This document shows positions 49,748-64,000 of a DNA stretch of 64,000 nucleotides, one piece after another. Origin of the DNA: Steromphala cineraria. Its lineage: Eukaryota; Mollusca; Gastropoda; Trochida; Trochidae. A model generated the notes under the pieces. That model searched no databases. It saw only the letters and a list, made by a program, of their open reading frames with translations, and was not told the origin of the DNA. The DNA lies in the NCBI GenBank assembly GCA_916613615.1, contig OU744735.1:54266082-54330081 (forward strand), written 5' to 3'. How positions within the stretch are numbered: the stretch's first letter is position 1; every line of letters begins with the position of its first letter. A program made the position numbers and the translations under genes.

Positions 49748-52700
49748 TCTTCTTTTGGGATAGATTGACGTTATATTACTGAGCTGCTTCTGTTGGGATA
49801 GATTGACGTTATATTACTGAGCTGCTTCTGTTGGGATATATTGACGTTATATTACTGAGCTGCTTCTTTTGGGATAGATTGACGTTATATTACTGAGCTG
49901 CTTCTGTTGGGATAGATTGACGTTATATTACTGAGCTGCTTCTGTTGGGATAGATTGACGTTATATTACTGAGCTGCTTCTGTTGGGATAGATTGACGTT
50001 ATATTACTGAAGCTGCTTCTGTTGGGAGAGATTGACGTTATATTACTGAGCTGCTTCTTTTGGGATAGATTGACGTTATATTACTGAGCTTCTTCTGTTG
50101 GGATAGATTGGCGTTATATTACTGAGCTGCTTCTGTTGGGATAGATTGACGTTATATTACTGAGCTGCTTCTTTTGGGATAGATTGACGTTATATTACTG
50201 AGCTGCTTCTGTTGGGATAGATTGACATTATATTACTGAGCTGCTTCTGTTGGGATAGATTGACGTTATATTACTAAGCTGTTTCTGTTGGGATAGATTG
50301 ACGTTATATTACTGAGCTGCTTCTGTTGGGATAGATTGACGTTATATTACTGAGCTGCTTCTGTTGGGATAGATTGACGTTATATTACTGAGCTGCTTCT
50401 GTTGGGATAGATTGACGTTATATTACTGAGCTGCTTCTGTTGGGATAGATTGACATTATATTACTGAGCTGCTTCTGTTGGGATAGATTGACGTTATATT
50501 ACTGAGCTGCTTATGTTGGGATAGATTGACATTATATTACTGAGCTGCTTCTGTTGGGATATATTGACATTATATTACTGAGCTGCTTTTGTTGGGATAA
50601 ATTGACGTTATATTACTGAGCTGCTTCTGTTGGGATAAATTGACGTTATATTACTGAGCTGCTTCTGTTGGGATAGATTGACATTATATTACTGAGCTGC
50701 TTCTGTTGGGATAGATTGACGCTATATTACTGAGCTTCTTCTGTTGGGATAGATTGACGTTATATTACTGAGCTGCTTCTTTTGGGATAGATTGACGTTA
50801 TATTACTGAGCTGCTTCTGTTGGGATAGATTGACGTTATATTACTGAGCTGCTTCTTTTGGGATAGATTGACGTTATATTACTGAGCTGCTTCTGTTGGG
50901 ATAGATTGACGTTATATTACTGAGCTGCTTCTGTTGGGATAGATTGACGTTATATTACCGAGCTGCTTCTGTTTGGATAGATTGACGTTATATTACTGAG
51001 CTGCTTCTTTTGGGATAGATTGACGTTATATTACTGAGCTGCTTCTGTTGGGATAGATTGACGTTATATTACTGTGCTGCTTCTTTTGGGATAGATTGAC
51101 GTTATATTACTGAGCTGCTTCTGTTGGGATAGATTGACGTTTTATTACTGAGCTGCTTCTGTTGGGATAGATTGACGTTATATTACTGAGCTGCTTCTTT
51201 TGGGATAGATTGACGTTATATTACTGAGCTGCTTCTGTTGGGATAGATTGACGCTATATTACTGAGCTGCTTCTGTTTGGATAGATTGACGTTATATTAC
51301 TGAGCTGCTTCTTTTGGGATAGATTGACGTTATATTACTGAGCTGCTTCTGTTGGGATAGATTGACGTTATATTACTGAGCTGCTTCTGTTGGGATAGAT
51401 TGACGTTATATTACTGAGCTGCTTCTTTTGGGATAGATTGACGTTATATTACTGAGCTGCTTCTTTTGGGATAGATTGACGCTATATTACTGAGCTGCTT
51501 CTGTTGGGATAGATTGACATTATATTACTGAGCTGCTTCTGTTGGGATAGATTGACGTTATATTACTGAAGCTGCTTCTGTTGGGATAGATTGACGTTAT
51601 ATTACTGAATTGCTTCTGTTGGGATAGATTGACGTTTTATTACTGAGCTGCTTCTGTTGGGATAGATTGACGTTATATTACTGAGCTGCTTTTGTTGGGA
51701 TATATTGACGTTATATTACTGAGCTGCTTCTGTTGGGATAGATTGACATTATATTACTGAGCTGCTTCTTTTGGGATAGATTGACGCTATATTACTGAGC
51801 TTCTTCTGTTGGGATAGATTGACGTTATATTACTGAGCTGCTTCTGTTGGGATAGATTGACATTATATTACTGAGCTGCTTCTGTTGGGATAGATTGACG
51901 TTATATTACTGAGCTGCTTCTGTTGGGATAGATTGACGTTATATTACTGAGCTGCTTCTTTTGGGATAGATTGACGTTATATTACTGAGCTGCTTCTGTT
52001 GGGATAGATTGACGTTTTATTACTGAGCTGCTTCTGTTGGGATAGATTGACGTTATATTACTGAGCTGCTTCTTTTGGGATAGATTGACGTTATATTACT
52101 GAGCTGCTTCTGTTGGGATAGATTGACGTTATATTACTGAGCTGCTTCTGTTTGGATAGATTGACGTTATATTACTGAGCTGCTTCTTTTGGGATAGATT
52201 GACGTTATATTACTGAGCTGCTTCTGTTGGGATAGATTGACGTTATATTACTGAGCTGCTTCTGTTGGGATAGATTGACGTTATATTACTGAGCTGCTTC
52301 TTTTGGGATAGATTGACGTTATATTACTGAGCTGCTTCTTTTGGGATAGATTGACGCGATATTACTGAGCTGCTTCTGTTGGGATAGATTGACATTATAT
52401 TACTGAGCTGCTTCTGTTGGGATAGATTGACGTTATATTACTGAAGCTGCTTCTGTTGGGATAGATTGACGTTATATTACTGAATTGCTTCTGTTGGGAT
52501 AGATTGACGTTTTATTACTGAGCTGCTTCTGTTGGGATAGATTGACGTTATATTACTGAGCTGCTTTTGTTGGGATATATTGACGTTATATTACTGGGCT
52601 GCTTCTGTTGGGATAGATTGACATTGTATTACTGAGCTGCTTCTTTTGGGATAGATTGACGCTATATTACTGAGCTTCTTCTGTTGAGATAGATTGACGT

Positions 52701-55700
52701 TATATTACTGAGCTGCTTCTGTTGGGATAGATTGACATTATATTACTGAGCTGCTTCTGTTGGGATAGATTGACGTTATATTACTGAGCTGCTTCTGTTG
52801 GGATAGATTGACGTTATATTACTGAGCTGCTTCTGTTGGGATAAATTGACGTTATATTACTGAGCTGCTTCTGTTTGGATAGATTGACGTTATATTACTG
52901 AGCTGCTTCTGTTGGGAAAGATTGACGCTATATTACTGAGCTGCTTCTTTTGGGATAGATTGACGTTATATTACTGAGCTGCTTCTGTTGGGATAGATTG
53001 ACATTATATTACTGAGCTGCTTCTGTTGGGATAGATTGACGTTATATTACTGAGCTGCTTCTGTTGGGATAGATTGACGTTATATTACTGAGCTGCTTCT
53101 GTTGGGATAAATTGACGTTATATTACTGAGCTGCATCTGTTTGGATAGATTGACATTATATTACTGAGCTGCTTCTGTTGGGATAGATTGACGCTATATT
53201 ACTGAGCTTCTTCAGTTGGGATAGATTGACGTTATATTACTGAGCTGCTTCTTTTGGGATAGATTGACGTTATATTACTGAGCTGCTTCTTTTGGGATAG
53301 ATTGACGTTATATTACTGAAGCTGCTTCTGTTGGGATAGATTGACGTTATATTACTGAAGCTGCTTCTTTTGGGATAGATTGACGTTATATTACTGAGCT
53401 GCTTCTGTTGGGATAGATTGACGTTTTATTACTGAGCTGCTTCTGTTGGGATAGATTGACGTTATATTACTGAGCTGCTTCTTTTGGGATAGACTGACGC
53501 TATATTACTGAGCTTCTTCTGTTGGGATAGATTGACGTTTTATTACTTAGCTGCTTCTGTTGGGATAGATTGACGTTATATTACTGAGCTGCTTCTTTTG
53601 GGCTAGATTGACGTTATATTACTGAGCTGCTTCTGTTGGGATAGATTGACATTATATTACTGAGCTGCTTCTGTTGGGATAGATTGACGTTTTATTACTG
53701 AGCTGCTTCTGTTGGGATAGATTGACGTTATATTACTGAGCTGCTTCTGTTGGGATAAATTGACGTTATATTACTGAGCTGCTTCTGTTGGGATAAATTG
53801 ACGTTATATTAATTAGCTGCTTCTGTTGGGATAGATTGACATTATATTACTGAGCTGCTTCTGTTGGGATAGATTGACGTTATATTACTGAGCTGCTTCT
53901 GTTGGGATAGATTGACGTTATATTACTGAGCTGCTTCTGTTGGGATAGATTGACGTTATATTACTGAGCTGCTTCTGTTGGGATAGATTGACGTTATATT
54001 ACTGAGCTGCTTCTGTTGGGATAGATTGACGTTATATTACTGAGCTGCTTCTGTTGGGATATATTGACGTTATATTACTGAGCTGCTTCTTTTGGGATAG
54101 ATTGACGCTATATTACTGAGCTTCTTCTTTTGGGATAGATTTACATTATATTACTGAGCTGCTTCTTTTGGGATAGATTGACGTTATATTACTGAGCTGC
54201 TTCTTTTGGGATAGATTGACGTTATATTACTGAGCTTCTTCTGTTGGGATAGATTGACGTTATATTACTGAGCTGCTTCTGTTGGGATAGATTGACGTTA
54301 TATTACTGAGCTGCTTCTGTTGGGATAGATTGACGTTATATTACTGAGCTGCTTCTTTTGGGATAGATTGACGTTATATTACTGAGCTGCTTCTGTTGGG
54401 ATAGATTGACATTATATTACTGAGCTGCTTCTTTTGGGATAGATTGACGTTATATTACTGAAGCTGCTTCTGTTGGGATAGATTGACGTTATATTACTGA
54501 GCTGCTTCTGTTGGGATAGATTGACGTTATATTACTGAGCTGCTTCTGTTGGGATATATTGACGTTATATTACTGAGCTTCTTCTTTTGGGATAGATTGA
54601 CGCTATATTACTGAGCTTCTTCTTTTGGGATAGATTGACGTTATATTACTGAGCTGCTTCTTTTGGGATAGATTGACGTTATATTACTGAGCTGCTTCCT
54701 TTGGGATAGATTGACGCTATATTACTGAGCTTCTTCTGTTGGGATAGATTGACGTTATATTACTGAGCTGCTTCTGTTGGGATAGATTGACGTTATATTA
54801 CTGAGCTGCTTCTGTTGGGATAGATTGACATTATATTACTGAGCTGCTTCTTTTGGGATAGATTGACGTTATATTACTGAGCTTCTTCTGTTGGGATAGA
54901 TTGACATTATATTACTGAGCTGCTTCTGTGGGGATAGATTGACGTTATATTACTGAGCTGCTTCTGTTGGGATAGATTGACGTTATATTACTGAGCTGCT
55001 TCTGTTGGGATAGATTGACGTTATATTACTGAGCTGCTTCTGTTGGGATAGATTGACGTTATATTACTGAGCTGCTTCTGTTGGGATAGATTGACGTTAT
55101 ATTACTGAGCTGCTTCTGTTGGGATATATTGACGTTATATTACTGAGCTGCTTCTTTTGGGATAGATTGACGCTATATTACTGAGCTTCTTCTTTTGGGA
55201 TAGATTGACGTTATATTACTGAGCTGCTTCTTTTGGGATAGATTGACGTTATATTACTGAGCTGCTTCTTTTGGGATAGATTGACGCTATATTACTGAGC
55301 TTCTTCTGTTGGGATAGATTGACGTTATATTACTGAGCTGCTTCTGTTGGGATAGATTGACGTTATATTACTGAGCTGCTTCTGTTGGGATAGATTGACG
55401 TTATATTACTGAGCTGCTTCTTTTGGGATAGATTGACGTTATATTACTGAGCTGCTTCTGTTGGGATAGATTGACATTATATTACTGAGCTGCTTCTTTT
55501 GGGATAGATTGACGTTATATTACTGAAGCTGCTTCTGTTGGGATAGATTGACGTTATATTACTGAGCTGCTTCTGTTGGGATAGATTGACGTTATATTAC
55601 TGAGCTGCTTCTGTTGGGATATATTGACGTTATATTACTGAGCTGATTCTTTTGGGATAGATTGACGCTATATTACTGAGCTTCTTCTTTTGGGATAGAT

Positions 55701-58700
55701 TGACGTTATATTACTGAGCTGCTTCTTTTGGGATAGATTGACGATATATTACTGAGCTGCTTCCTTTGGGATAGATTGACGCTATATTACTGAGCTTCTT
55801 CTGTTGGGATAGATTGACGTTATATTACTGAGCTGCTTCTGTTGGGATAAATTGACGTTATATTACTGAGCTGCTTCTGTTGGGATAGATTGACATTATT
55901 TTACTGAGCTGCTTCTGTTGGGATAGATTGACGTTATATTACTGAGCTGCTTCTGTTGGGATAGATTGACGTTATATTACTGAGCTGCTTCTGTTGGGAT
56001 AGATTGACGTTATATTACTGAGCTTCTTCTTTTGGGATAGATTGACGCTATATTACTGAGCTTCTTCTTTTGGGATAGATTGACGTTATATTACTGAGCT
56101 GCTTCTTTTGGGATAGATTGACGTTATATTACTGAGCTGCTTCTGTTGGGATAGATTGACGTTATATTACTGAGCTGCTTCTGTTGGGATAGATTGACGT
56201 TATATTACTGAGCTGCTTCTTTTGGGATAGATTGACGTTATATTACTGAGCTGCTTCTGTTGGGATAGATTGACATTATATTACTGAGCTGCTTCTTTTG
56301 GGATAGATTGACGTTATATTACTGAAGCTGCTTCTGTTGGGATAGATTGACGTTATATTACTGAGCTGCTTCTGTTGGGATAGATTGACGTTATATTACT
56401 GAGCTGCTTCTGTTGGGATATATTGACGTTATATTACTGAGCTGATTCTTTTGGGATAGATTGACGCTATATTACTGAGCTTCTTCTTTTGGGATAGATT
56501 GACGTTATATTACTGAGCTGCTTCTTTTGGGATAGATTGACGATATATTACTGAGCTGCTTCCTTTGGGATAGATTGACGCTATATTACTGAGCTTCTTC
56601 TGTTGGGATAGATTGACGTTATATTACTGAGCTGCTTCTGTTGGGATAAATTGACGTTATATTACTGAGCTGCTTCTGTTGGGATAGATTGACATTATTT
56701 TACTGAGCTGCTTCTGTTGGGATAGATTGACGTTATATTACTGAGCTGCTTCTGTTGGGATAGATTGACGTTATATTACTGAGCTGCTTCTGTTGGGATA
56801 GATTGACATTATATTACTGAGCTGCTTCTGTGGGGATAGATTGACGTTATATTACTGAGCTGCTTCTGTTGGGATAGATTGACGTTATATTACTGAGCTG
56901 CTTCTTTTGGGATAGATTGACGTTATATTACTGAGCTGCTTCTGTTGGGATAGATTGACATTATATTACTGAGCTGCTTCTTTTGGGATAGATTGACGTT
57001 ATATTACTGAAGCTGCTTCTGTTGGGATAGATTGACGTTATATTACTGAGCTGCTTCTGTTGGGATAGATTGACGTTATATTACTGAGCTGCTTCTGTTG
57101 GGATATATTGACGTTATATTACTGAGCTGATTCTTTTGGGATAGATTGACGCTATATTACTGAGCTTCTTCTTTTGGGATAGATTGACGTTATATTACTG
57201 AGCTGCTTCTTTTGGGATAGATTGACGATATATTACTGAGCTGCTTCCTTTGGGATAGATTGACGCTATATTACTGAGCTTCTTCTGTTGGGATAGATTG
57301 ACGTTATATTACTGAGCTGCTTCTGTTGGGATAAATTGACGTTATATTACTGAGCTGCTTCTGTTGGGATAGATTGACATTATTTTACTGAGCTGCTTCT
57401 GTTGGGATAGATTGACGTTATATTACTGAGCTGCTTCTGTTGGGATAGATTGACGTTATATTACTGAGCTGCTTCTGTTGGGATAGATTGACGTTATATT
57501 ACTGAGCTTCTTCTTTTGGGATAGATTGACGCTCTATTACTGAGCTTCTTCTTTTGGGATAGATTGACGTTATATTACTGAGCTGCTTCTTTTGGGATAG
57601 ATTGACGTTATATTACTGAGCTGCTTCCTTTGGGATAGATTGACGCTATATTACTGAGCTTCTTCTGTTGGGATAGATTGACGTTATATTACTGAGCTGC
57701 TTCTGTTGGGATAGATTGACGTTATATTACTGAGCGGCTTCTGTTGGGATAGATTGACATTATATTACTGAGCTGCTTCTTTTGGGATAGATTGACGTTA
57801 TATTACTGAGCTGCTTCTGTTGGGATAGATTGACATTATATTACTGAGCTGCTTCTGTGGGGATAGATTGACGTTATATTACTGAGCTGCTTCTGTTGGG
57901 ATAGATTGACGTTATATTACTGAGCTGCTTCTGTTGGGATAGATTGACGTTATATTACTGAGCTGCTTCTGTTGGGATAGATTGACGTTATATTACTGAG
58001 CTGCTTCTGTTGGGATATATTGACGTTATATTACTGAGCTGCTTCTTTTGGGATAGATTGACGCTATATTACTGAGCTTCTTCTTTTGGGATAGATTGAC
58101 GTTATATTACTGAGCTGCTTCTTTTGGGATAGATTGACGTTATATTACTGAGCTGCTTCTTTTGGGATAGATTGACGCTATATTACTGAGCTTCTTCTGT
58201 TGGGATAGATTGACGTTATATTACTGAGCTGCTTCTGTTGGGATAGATTGACGTTATATTACTGAGCTGCTTCTGTTGGGATAGATTGACGTTATATTAC
58301 TGAGCTGCTTCTTTTGGGATAGATTGACGTTATATTACTGAGCTGCTTCTGTTGGGATAGATTGACATTATATTACTGAGCTGCTTCTTTTGGGATAGAT
58401 TGACGTTATATTACTGAAGCTGCTTCTGTTGGGATAGATTGACGTTATATTACTGAGCTGCTTCTGTTGGGATAGATTGACGTTATATTACTGAGCTGCT
58501 TCTGTTGGGATATATTGACGTTATATTACTGAGCTGCTTCTTTTGGGATAGATTGACGCTATATTACTGAGCTTCTTCTTTTGGGATAGATTGACGTTAT
58601 ATTACTGAGCTGCTTATTTTGGGATAGATTGACGATATATTACTGAGCTGCTTCCTTTGGGATAGATTGACGCTATATTACTGAGCTTCTTCTGTTGGGA

Positions 58701-61022
58701 TAGATTGACGTTATATTACTGAGCTGCTTCTGTTGGGATAAATTGACGTTATATTACTGAGCTGCTTCTGTTGGGATAGATTGACATTATATTACTGAGC
58801 TGCTTCTGTTGGGATAGATTGACGTTATATTACTGAGCTGCTTCTGTTGGGATAGATTGACGTTATATTACTGAGCTGCTTCTGTTGGGATAGATTGACG
58901 TTATATTACTGAGCTGCTTCTGTTGGGATAGATTGACGTTATATTACTGAGCTGCTTCTGTTGGGATAGATTGACGTTATATTACTGAGCTGCTTCTGTT
59001 GGGATATATTGACGTTATATTACTGAGCTGCTTCTTTTGGGATAGATTGACGCTATATTACTGAGCTTCTTCTTTTGGGATAGATTGACATTATATTACT
59101 GAGCTGCTTCTTTTGGGATAGATTGACGTTATATTACTGAGCTGCTTCTTTTGGGATAGATTGACGTTATATTACTGAGCTTCTTCTGTTGGGATAGATT
59201 GACGTTATATTACTGAGCTGCTTCTGTTGGGATAGATTGACGTTATATTACTGAGCTGCTTCTGTTGGGATAGATTGACGTTATATTACTGAGCTGCTTC
59301 TTTTGGGATAGATTGACGTTATATTACTGAGCTGCTTCTGTTGGGATAGATTGACATTATATTACTGAGCTGCTTCTTTTGGGATAGATTGACGTTATAT
59401 TACTGAAGCTGCTTCTGTTGGGATAGATTGACGTTATATTACTGAGCTGCTTCTGTTGGGATAGATTGACGTTATATTACTGAGCTGCTTCTGTTGGGAT
59501 ATATTGACGTTATATTACTGAGCTTCTTCTTTTGGGATAGATTGAGGCTATATTACTGAGCTTCTTCTTTTGGGATAGATTGACGTTATATTACTGAGCT
59601 GCTTCTTTTGGGATAGATTGACGTTATATTACTGAGCTGCTTCCTTTGGGATAGATTGACGCTATATTACTGAGCTTCTTCTGTTGGGATAGATTGACGT
59701 TATATTACTGAGCTGCTTCTGTTGGGATAGATTGACGTTATATTACTGAGCTGCTTCTGTTGGGATAGATTGACATTATATTACTGAGCTGCTTCTTTTG
59801 GGATAGATTGACGTTATATTACTGAGCTGCTTCTGTTGGGATAGATTGACATTATATTACTGAGCTGCTTCTGTGGGGATAGATTGACGTTATATTACTG
59901 AGCTGCTTCTGTTGGGATAGATTGACGTTATATTACTGAGCTGCTTCTGTTGGGATAGATTGACGTTATATTACTGAGCTGCTTCTGTTGAGATAGATTG
60001 ACGTTATATTACTGAGCTGCTTCTGTTGGGATAGATTGACGTTATATTACTGAGCTGCTTCTGTTGGGATATATTGACGTTATATTACTGAGCTGCTTCT
60101 TTTTGGATAGATTGACGCTATATTACTGAGCTTCTTCTTTTGGGATAGATTGACGTTATATTACTGAGCTGCTTCTTTTGTGATAGATTGACGTTATATT
60201 ACTGAGCTGCTTCTTTTGGGATAGATTGACGCTATATTACTGAGCTTCTTCTGTTGGGATAGATTGACGTTATATTACTGAGCTGCTTCTGTTGGGATAG
60301 ATTGACGTTATATTACTGAGCTGCTTCTGTTGGGATAGATTGACGTTATATTACTGAGCTGCTTCTTTTGGGATAGATTGACGTTATATTACTGAGCTGC
60401 TTCTGTTGGGATAGATTGACATTATATTACTGAGCTGCTTCTTTTGGGATAGATTGACGTTATATTACTGAAGCTGCTTCTGTTGGGATAGATTGACGTT
60501 ATATTACTGAGCTGCTTCTGTTGGGATAGATTGACGTTATATTACTGAGCTGCTTCTGTTGGGATATATTGACGTTATATTACTGAGCTGCTTCTTTTGG
60601 GATAGATTGACGCTATATTACTGAGCTTCTTCTTTTGGGATAGATTGACGTTATATTACTGAGCTGCTTCTTTTGGGATAGATTGACGATATATTACTGA
60701 GCTGCTTCCTTTGGGATAGATTGACGCTATATTACTGAGCTTCTTCTGTTGGGATAGATTGACGTTATATTACTGAGCTGCTTCTGTTGGGATAGATTGA
60801 CGTTATATTACTGAGCTGCTTCTGTTGGGATAGATTGACATTATATTACTGAGCTGCTTCTTTTGGGATAGATTGACGTTATATTACTGAGCTGCTTCTG
60901 TTGGGATAGATTGACATTATATTACTGAGCTGCTTCTTTTGGGATAGATTGACATTATATTACTGAGCTGCTTCTTTTGGGATAGATTGACGTTATATTA
61001 CTGAGCTGCTTCTGTTGGGAGA
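49748..61022. repeat. 38-bp satellite array, about 296 units, with higher-order structure
   Basis: Unit gagctgcttctgttgggata followed by gattgacgttatattact (38 bp). The array is uninterrupted over 11.3 kb, and a few units are 39 bp (tgaagctgcttct). Recurrent variants (ctt/ctg, gacgtt/gacatt/gacgct, gagctg/gagctt) are arranged in patterns that repeat every 10 to 28 units in the right half. A period of 38 is not a multiple of three and the unit contains stops, so it is non-coding. There are no unique spacers, so it is not a CRISPR-like array. Confidence 0.98.
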
Positions 61023-61665
61023 GAATAATGGTTTGGAAAACAATGGCGCTAAAATGTTGAGTACATCAATAATAACGTTAAAGGTGAGGTACTCTCTTTG
61101 CCGTGAGGATCTTGGTTTACACTTCCCATGTTCCAAAAACGGCGACTTTGGTTATTGACGACCTCCAATGCACCAATAACACACACATAGTTCATTTTTG
61201 AAACTTTATTGTGCAGTATTTCAGCAATGATTCTTAAACAACACTAATTATTTCTCATAACAGTTTTATGTCATTTTATAATGGAATCAATGAAACGAAC
61301 GTTCTTTCCACAATGCACTGCCACAATTATTCATGTGACCAAAAAGGGAATTCCCCGACAAGGAAATAACCTGAAAACGAAACAAGAATCTTAGATCGGA
61401 TAATTCGACTCGATATTCAAGGTACTTTTTCTCTGTTTGTAGAATGTTTTACTAACATTAGTATTGTTTTCACCTATGAAATATCAAAATGATGTATAAG
61501 AATGAACCTTTTCATATATACGACCTCGATCTTTACTTCCTCGCCCTATACGTGCAATATCACTTTACACTATGTAAGATTTAGCCTGACAACCTACTGT
61601 ACATGTAGATCTACTTGATATGAAACAATGATCTTGGACAAGAACATATGACTTATATTAATGTA
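61023..61665. other. Unique sequence right of the satellite
   Basis: No repeat, exon or open frame recognised. Confidence 0.5.
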
Positions 61666-63034
61666 CAATCTAAATAAATTTAGATCAACAGGTTTTATAT
61701 TTGGTCATACTGTTCATCTAAGATTGGCCCGTAAGGCGGGTCATCCCGCTGACCTCTGAAATCAGCCGTTCCGCCAGAAAAGTTGCCCTAGCTAGCTGGA
61801 AGTTAAAAAAACTCAGCAGCACATCTTTTGAAATGGATGATGTTCATCAGCTTTGTTATTCGGAGCGGAGCAGAGCGACCATTTCGATGAACAATCCGAT
61901 TGCTTGGATGTATTAAAGATGCTATATCATAGTGCAATAATTTTAAAAGTATTTTTAATGTATACGTTGTATTTTTAGAAAAATTTAGCGACCAACCATG
62001 AGAAAATCGGACCAAAATTCATCAAATAGGAGATAATTTACCAAATAATACCGAAACGGCAGTCGACATAAGGGCGAATCAAGTGTGGCCATTTCACAAC
62101 TTCCGGTTTCTAAATGTACGCTTGAAAACCGTCTTGTCGCGCTCAACTGGATTTTATATTCTTTTTCTCCGAATTAGGTATTCGTTGCTGTCAAAGTTGA
62201 TACCCATCGAACGCATTTACGGTAGTTGAGACACGGTGTAAATCCTACAAGCATAATGATTACGTCACCGAAAGCGGGTTCACAAAATGACATGCCCTTT
62301 CTAAGAGGGGTACTGTGCTTGAAGCGTCGAAATAAGTATGTTATTGTTGATTAAACAATCTAAATATGATATCAAAATTTCGACGAAAGATTTTTCTACA
62401 AAGTGATGTATTTCATTTCTCAATAGCTAAGTTTCATCCTGAACCGCTTGCAAGTATGATACAACATCTTTAATAGATTATATTTTTTCATTTTAAAATG
62501 ATTTAGCGTATTTGCTAGTTGTCAATGACAAATGATGATTGCACGTCGCACAGATACTAACGTGGCGAATAATAATCACAAAGTTAGAGCTTGATAAATG
62601 CCAATATTTACGAAAATCCTCATGCAAGGGGAGGTAACTTATTTTTTTTATCAAACTCGTTTGTACTTATTTCTTTCATTTCAATCCAAATTATTTTAAA
62701 ATAGTGATTTTTTGTCAATCATAAAACTAAAAATATTTCATACACCCAAAATAAAATCAACCTACTGATATTTTCCTTATCAGTATTAAATGTAAGATTT
62801 ATTTTTTACAATGCACACAGTTATTGAGAACAGGCCATAAGCCATCATATATATCTTCCGTTCACACCTTGATATAGCGACTATGAACTGTTTGTGACGT
62901 CGAATGTGATTGATCAAATCGCGAATTCCTTATTTGCATACGAAAGGTCACCGGGACGACCTCTCAAACTGGTCAATCTTAGATCAACAGTATGACAAAA
63001 TAAAAAATCTGTTGATCTAAATTTATTTAGATTG
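61666..63034. mobile_element. Non-autonomous element with long terminal inverted repeats
   Basis: 61666-61733 (caatctaaataaatttagat, caacag..., tcatactgtt.atctaagatt) is the inverted copy of about 62969-63034, and weaker similarity continues inward to about 61760 and 62941. Total about 1.37 kb, with no transposase frame. The ends are themselves partly palindromic (atctaaat-aa-atttagat). A target-site duplication could not be settled. Confidence 0.7.
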
Positions 63035-64000
63035 ATAAATGTAGATTGTTTTTGTTGCTAAAACTATTTAAAAATTATCATTTCGTTCTTGATGTGAATA
63101 GAAATGAACCTGTTCATATTATATGAATTCTATTCTTCCGCGTTCTATATGTATATTATAGTTTGACAATATACCAGACTCGCTTAAAGAGTAATCTAGT
63201 GTAGATCTCTATACCGAGAGAGGCTTGATCTTTACACAGAGGTTTGTGTTGATGATAAACATAGCTTCTAGTCTAGGTCAAATATTTGATTAATGATATA
63301 AGGAAGTATTTTCTCCGACTTTATAAGTATCTCTTATTAGTGTTTCAAGGAATAAACACTTTATATTTATCTACATATATATCAGTATTATCACCACAAT
63401 CAATGAATATATGTATTGATATGACATAGACACCGTTCAGTTCTCCTGATTGATTTATAAGTGATTAAACTGCGTAATTGTAGTTATCAACGATTCCTGC
63501 TTTTTACTTTACAGATCATTGACATATACAAAACAAATAATTTCTCTTTTTTTCTAAAAACATGTTTGAGTGTTTACTATGTATGACTTCTTCAATAGTA
63601 AACAATACATATATACAGTATATCTACAAGTGACAAAACATATTATCATTTTTGTTTAAAATATGTACTTGATATGTCATGATATTAATACCATTTATTA
63701 CATCATATAAAACAATAAATATTTATAGTTGATTAAACTGCGTTTTTTAGCTAATTGGAATATGTACTTGATATGTGATGACAAAAATATTATCTCATAT
63801 AAAACAATAAGGATTTATAATTATTTAAACTGAGTTTTTTTAGCTAAAAGTAATATGTTCTTAATATGTTATGACATAAATACCATTCATTTATCTGATA
63901 TAAAATTATAAGGATTTATTATTACTCGAATTGTGTTCTTTGAGTTAATCGAAAAGAATGCATTGGTAACAGGTAACGATAAGTAAAGTACTGTGTGTCA
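63035..64000. other. AT-rich right end of window
   Basis: Contains the 100-bp tandem repeat at 63655-63960; otherwise nothing recognised. Confidence 0.5.
63655..63960. repeat. About 100-bp tandem repeat, three diverged units
   Basis: Each unit runs aatatgt(a/t)cttgatatgt, then catataaaacaataaggatt, then ttaaactg(c/a)gttttttagc. The copies are clearly diverged, especially the third. Confidence 0.7.

Noticed and set aside
49748..61022. CRISPR-like array
   Set aside because: Repeats are contiguous without unique spacers, in an intron-bearing eukaryotic locus; this is satellite DNA.
61803..62015. Minus-strand frame of 70 residues inside the inverted-repeat element
   Set aside because: Short, no domain pattern, no similarity to a transposase that I can recognise.

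Overview
The window looks like AT-rich animal genomic DNA, most probably from a gastropod or other lophotrochozoan mollusc. The organism is an inference from intron-split genes, BEL/Pao and CR1-like retroelements, (GGAC)n-type dispersed repeats, and secreted multidomain lectins of a kind common in molluscs. No bacterial or phage features were seen.

The genic content is one tandem, head-to-tail family on the + strand. The full gene has six coding exons (318 + 88 + 203 + 86 + 196 + 120 nt) and encodes about 336 residues: signal peptide, PAN/apple domain, short EGF-like cysteine module, sushi (CCP) domain and C-terminal galectin domain. Five members are visible. Gene A (6821-9547) has only its galectin exons; its 5' side is replaced in view by a BEL/Pao retroelement. 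Gene B (12443-18472) is intact. Gene C (22783-30764) is intact. Gene D (34184-40856) carries a 10-bp deletion in the sushi exon that shifts the frame before the galectin. Gene E (45241-49119) shows its first two exons, then an 11.3-kb satellite.

A resembles C, and B resembles D, in exons, introns and inserted elements. C also resembles E in signal peptide and upstream DNA. The cluster therefore grew by duplication of a two-gene block of about 21-22 kb. Between the two lineages the PAN, EGF and CCP exons are almost identical while the galectin ligand-face exon is strongly diverged. This suggests gene conversion of the 5' half, diversification of the lectin face, or both. Canonical galactoside-binding residues are largely missing, so the ligand is unknown.

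Layout: 1-6687 BEL/Pao element (minus strand); 6688-10860 gene A tail and a LINE; 10861-18472 gene B; 18473-22782 spacer with a LINE relic; 22783-32594 gene C and its LINE with a nested LINE insertion; 32595-40856 gene D; 40857-45240 spacer; 45241-49747 gene E start, with tandemly repeated exon end plus splice donor; 49748-61022 satellite of about 296 copies of a 38-bp unit with higher-order structure; 61666-63034 element with long terminal inverted repeats; then AT-rich sequence with a 100-bp tandem repeat.

Exon boundaries were placed by hand from GT/AG sites, phase agreement and comparison among the five copies. No transcript or database evidence was available.
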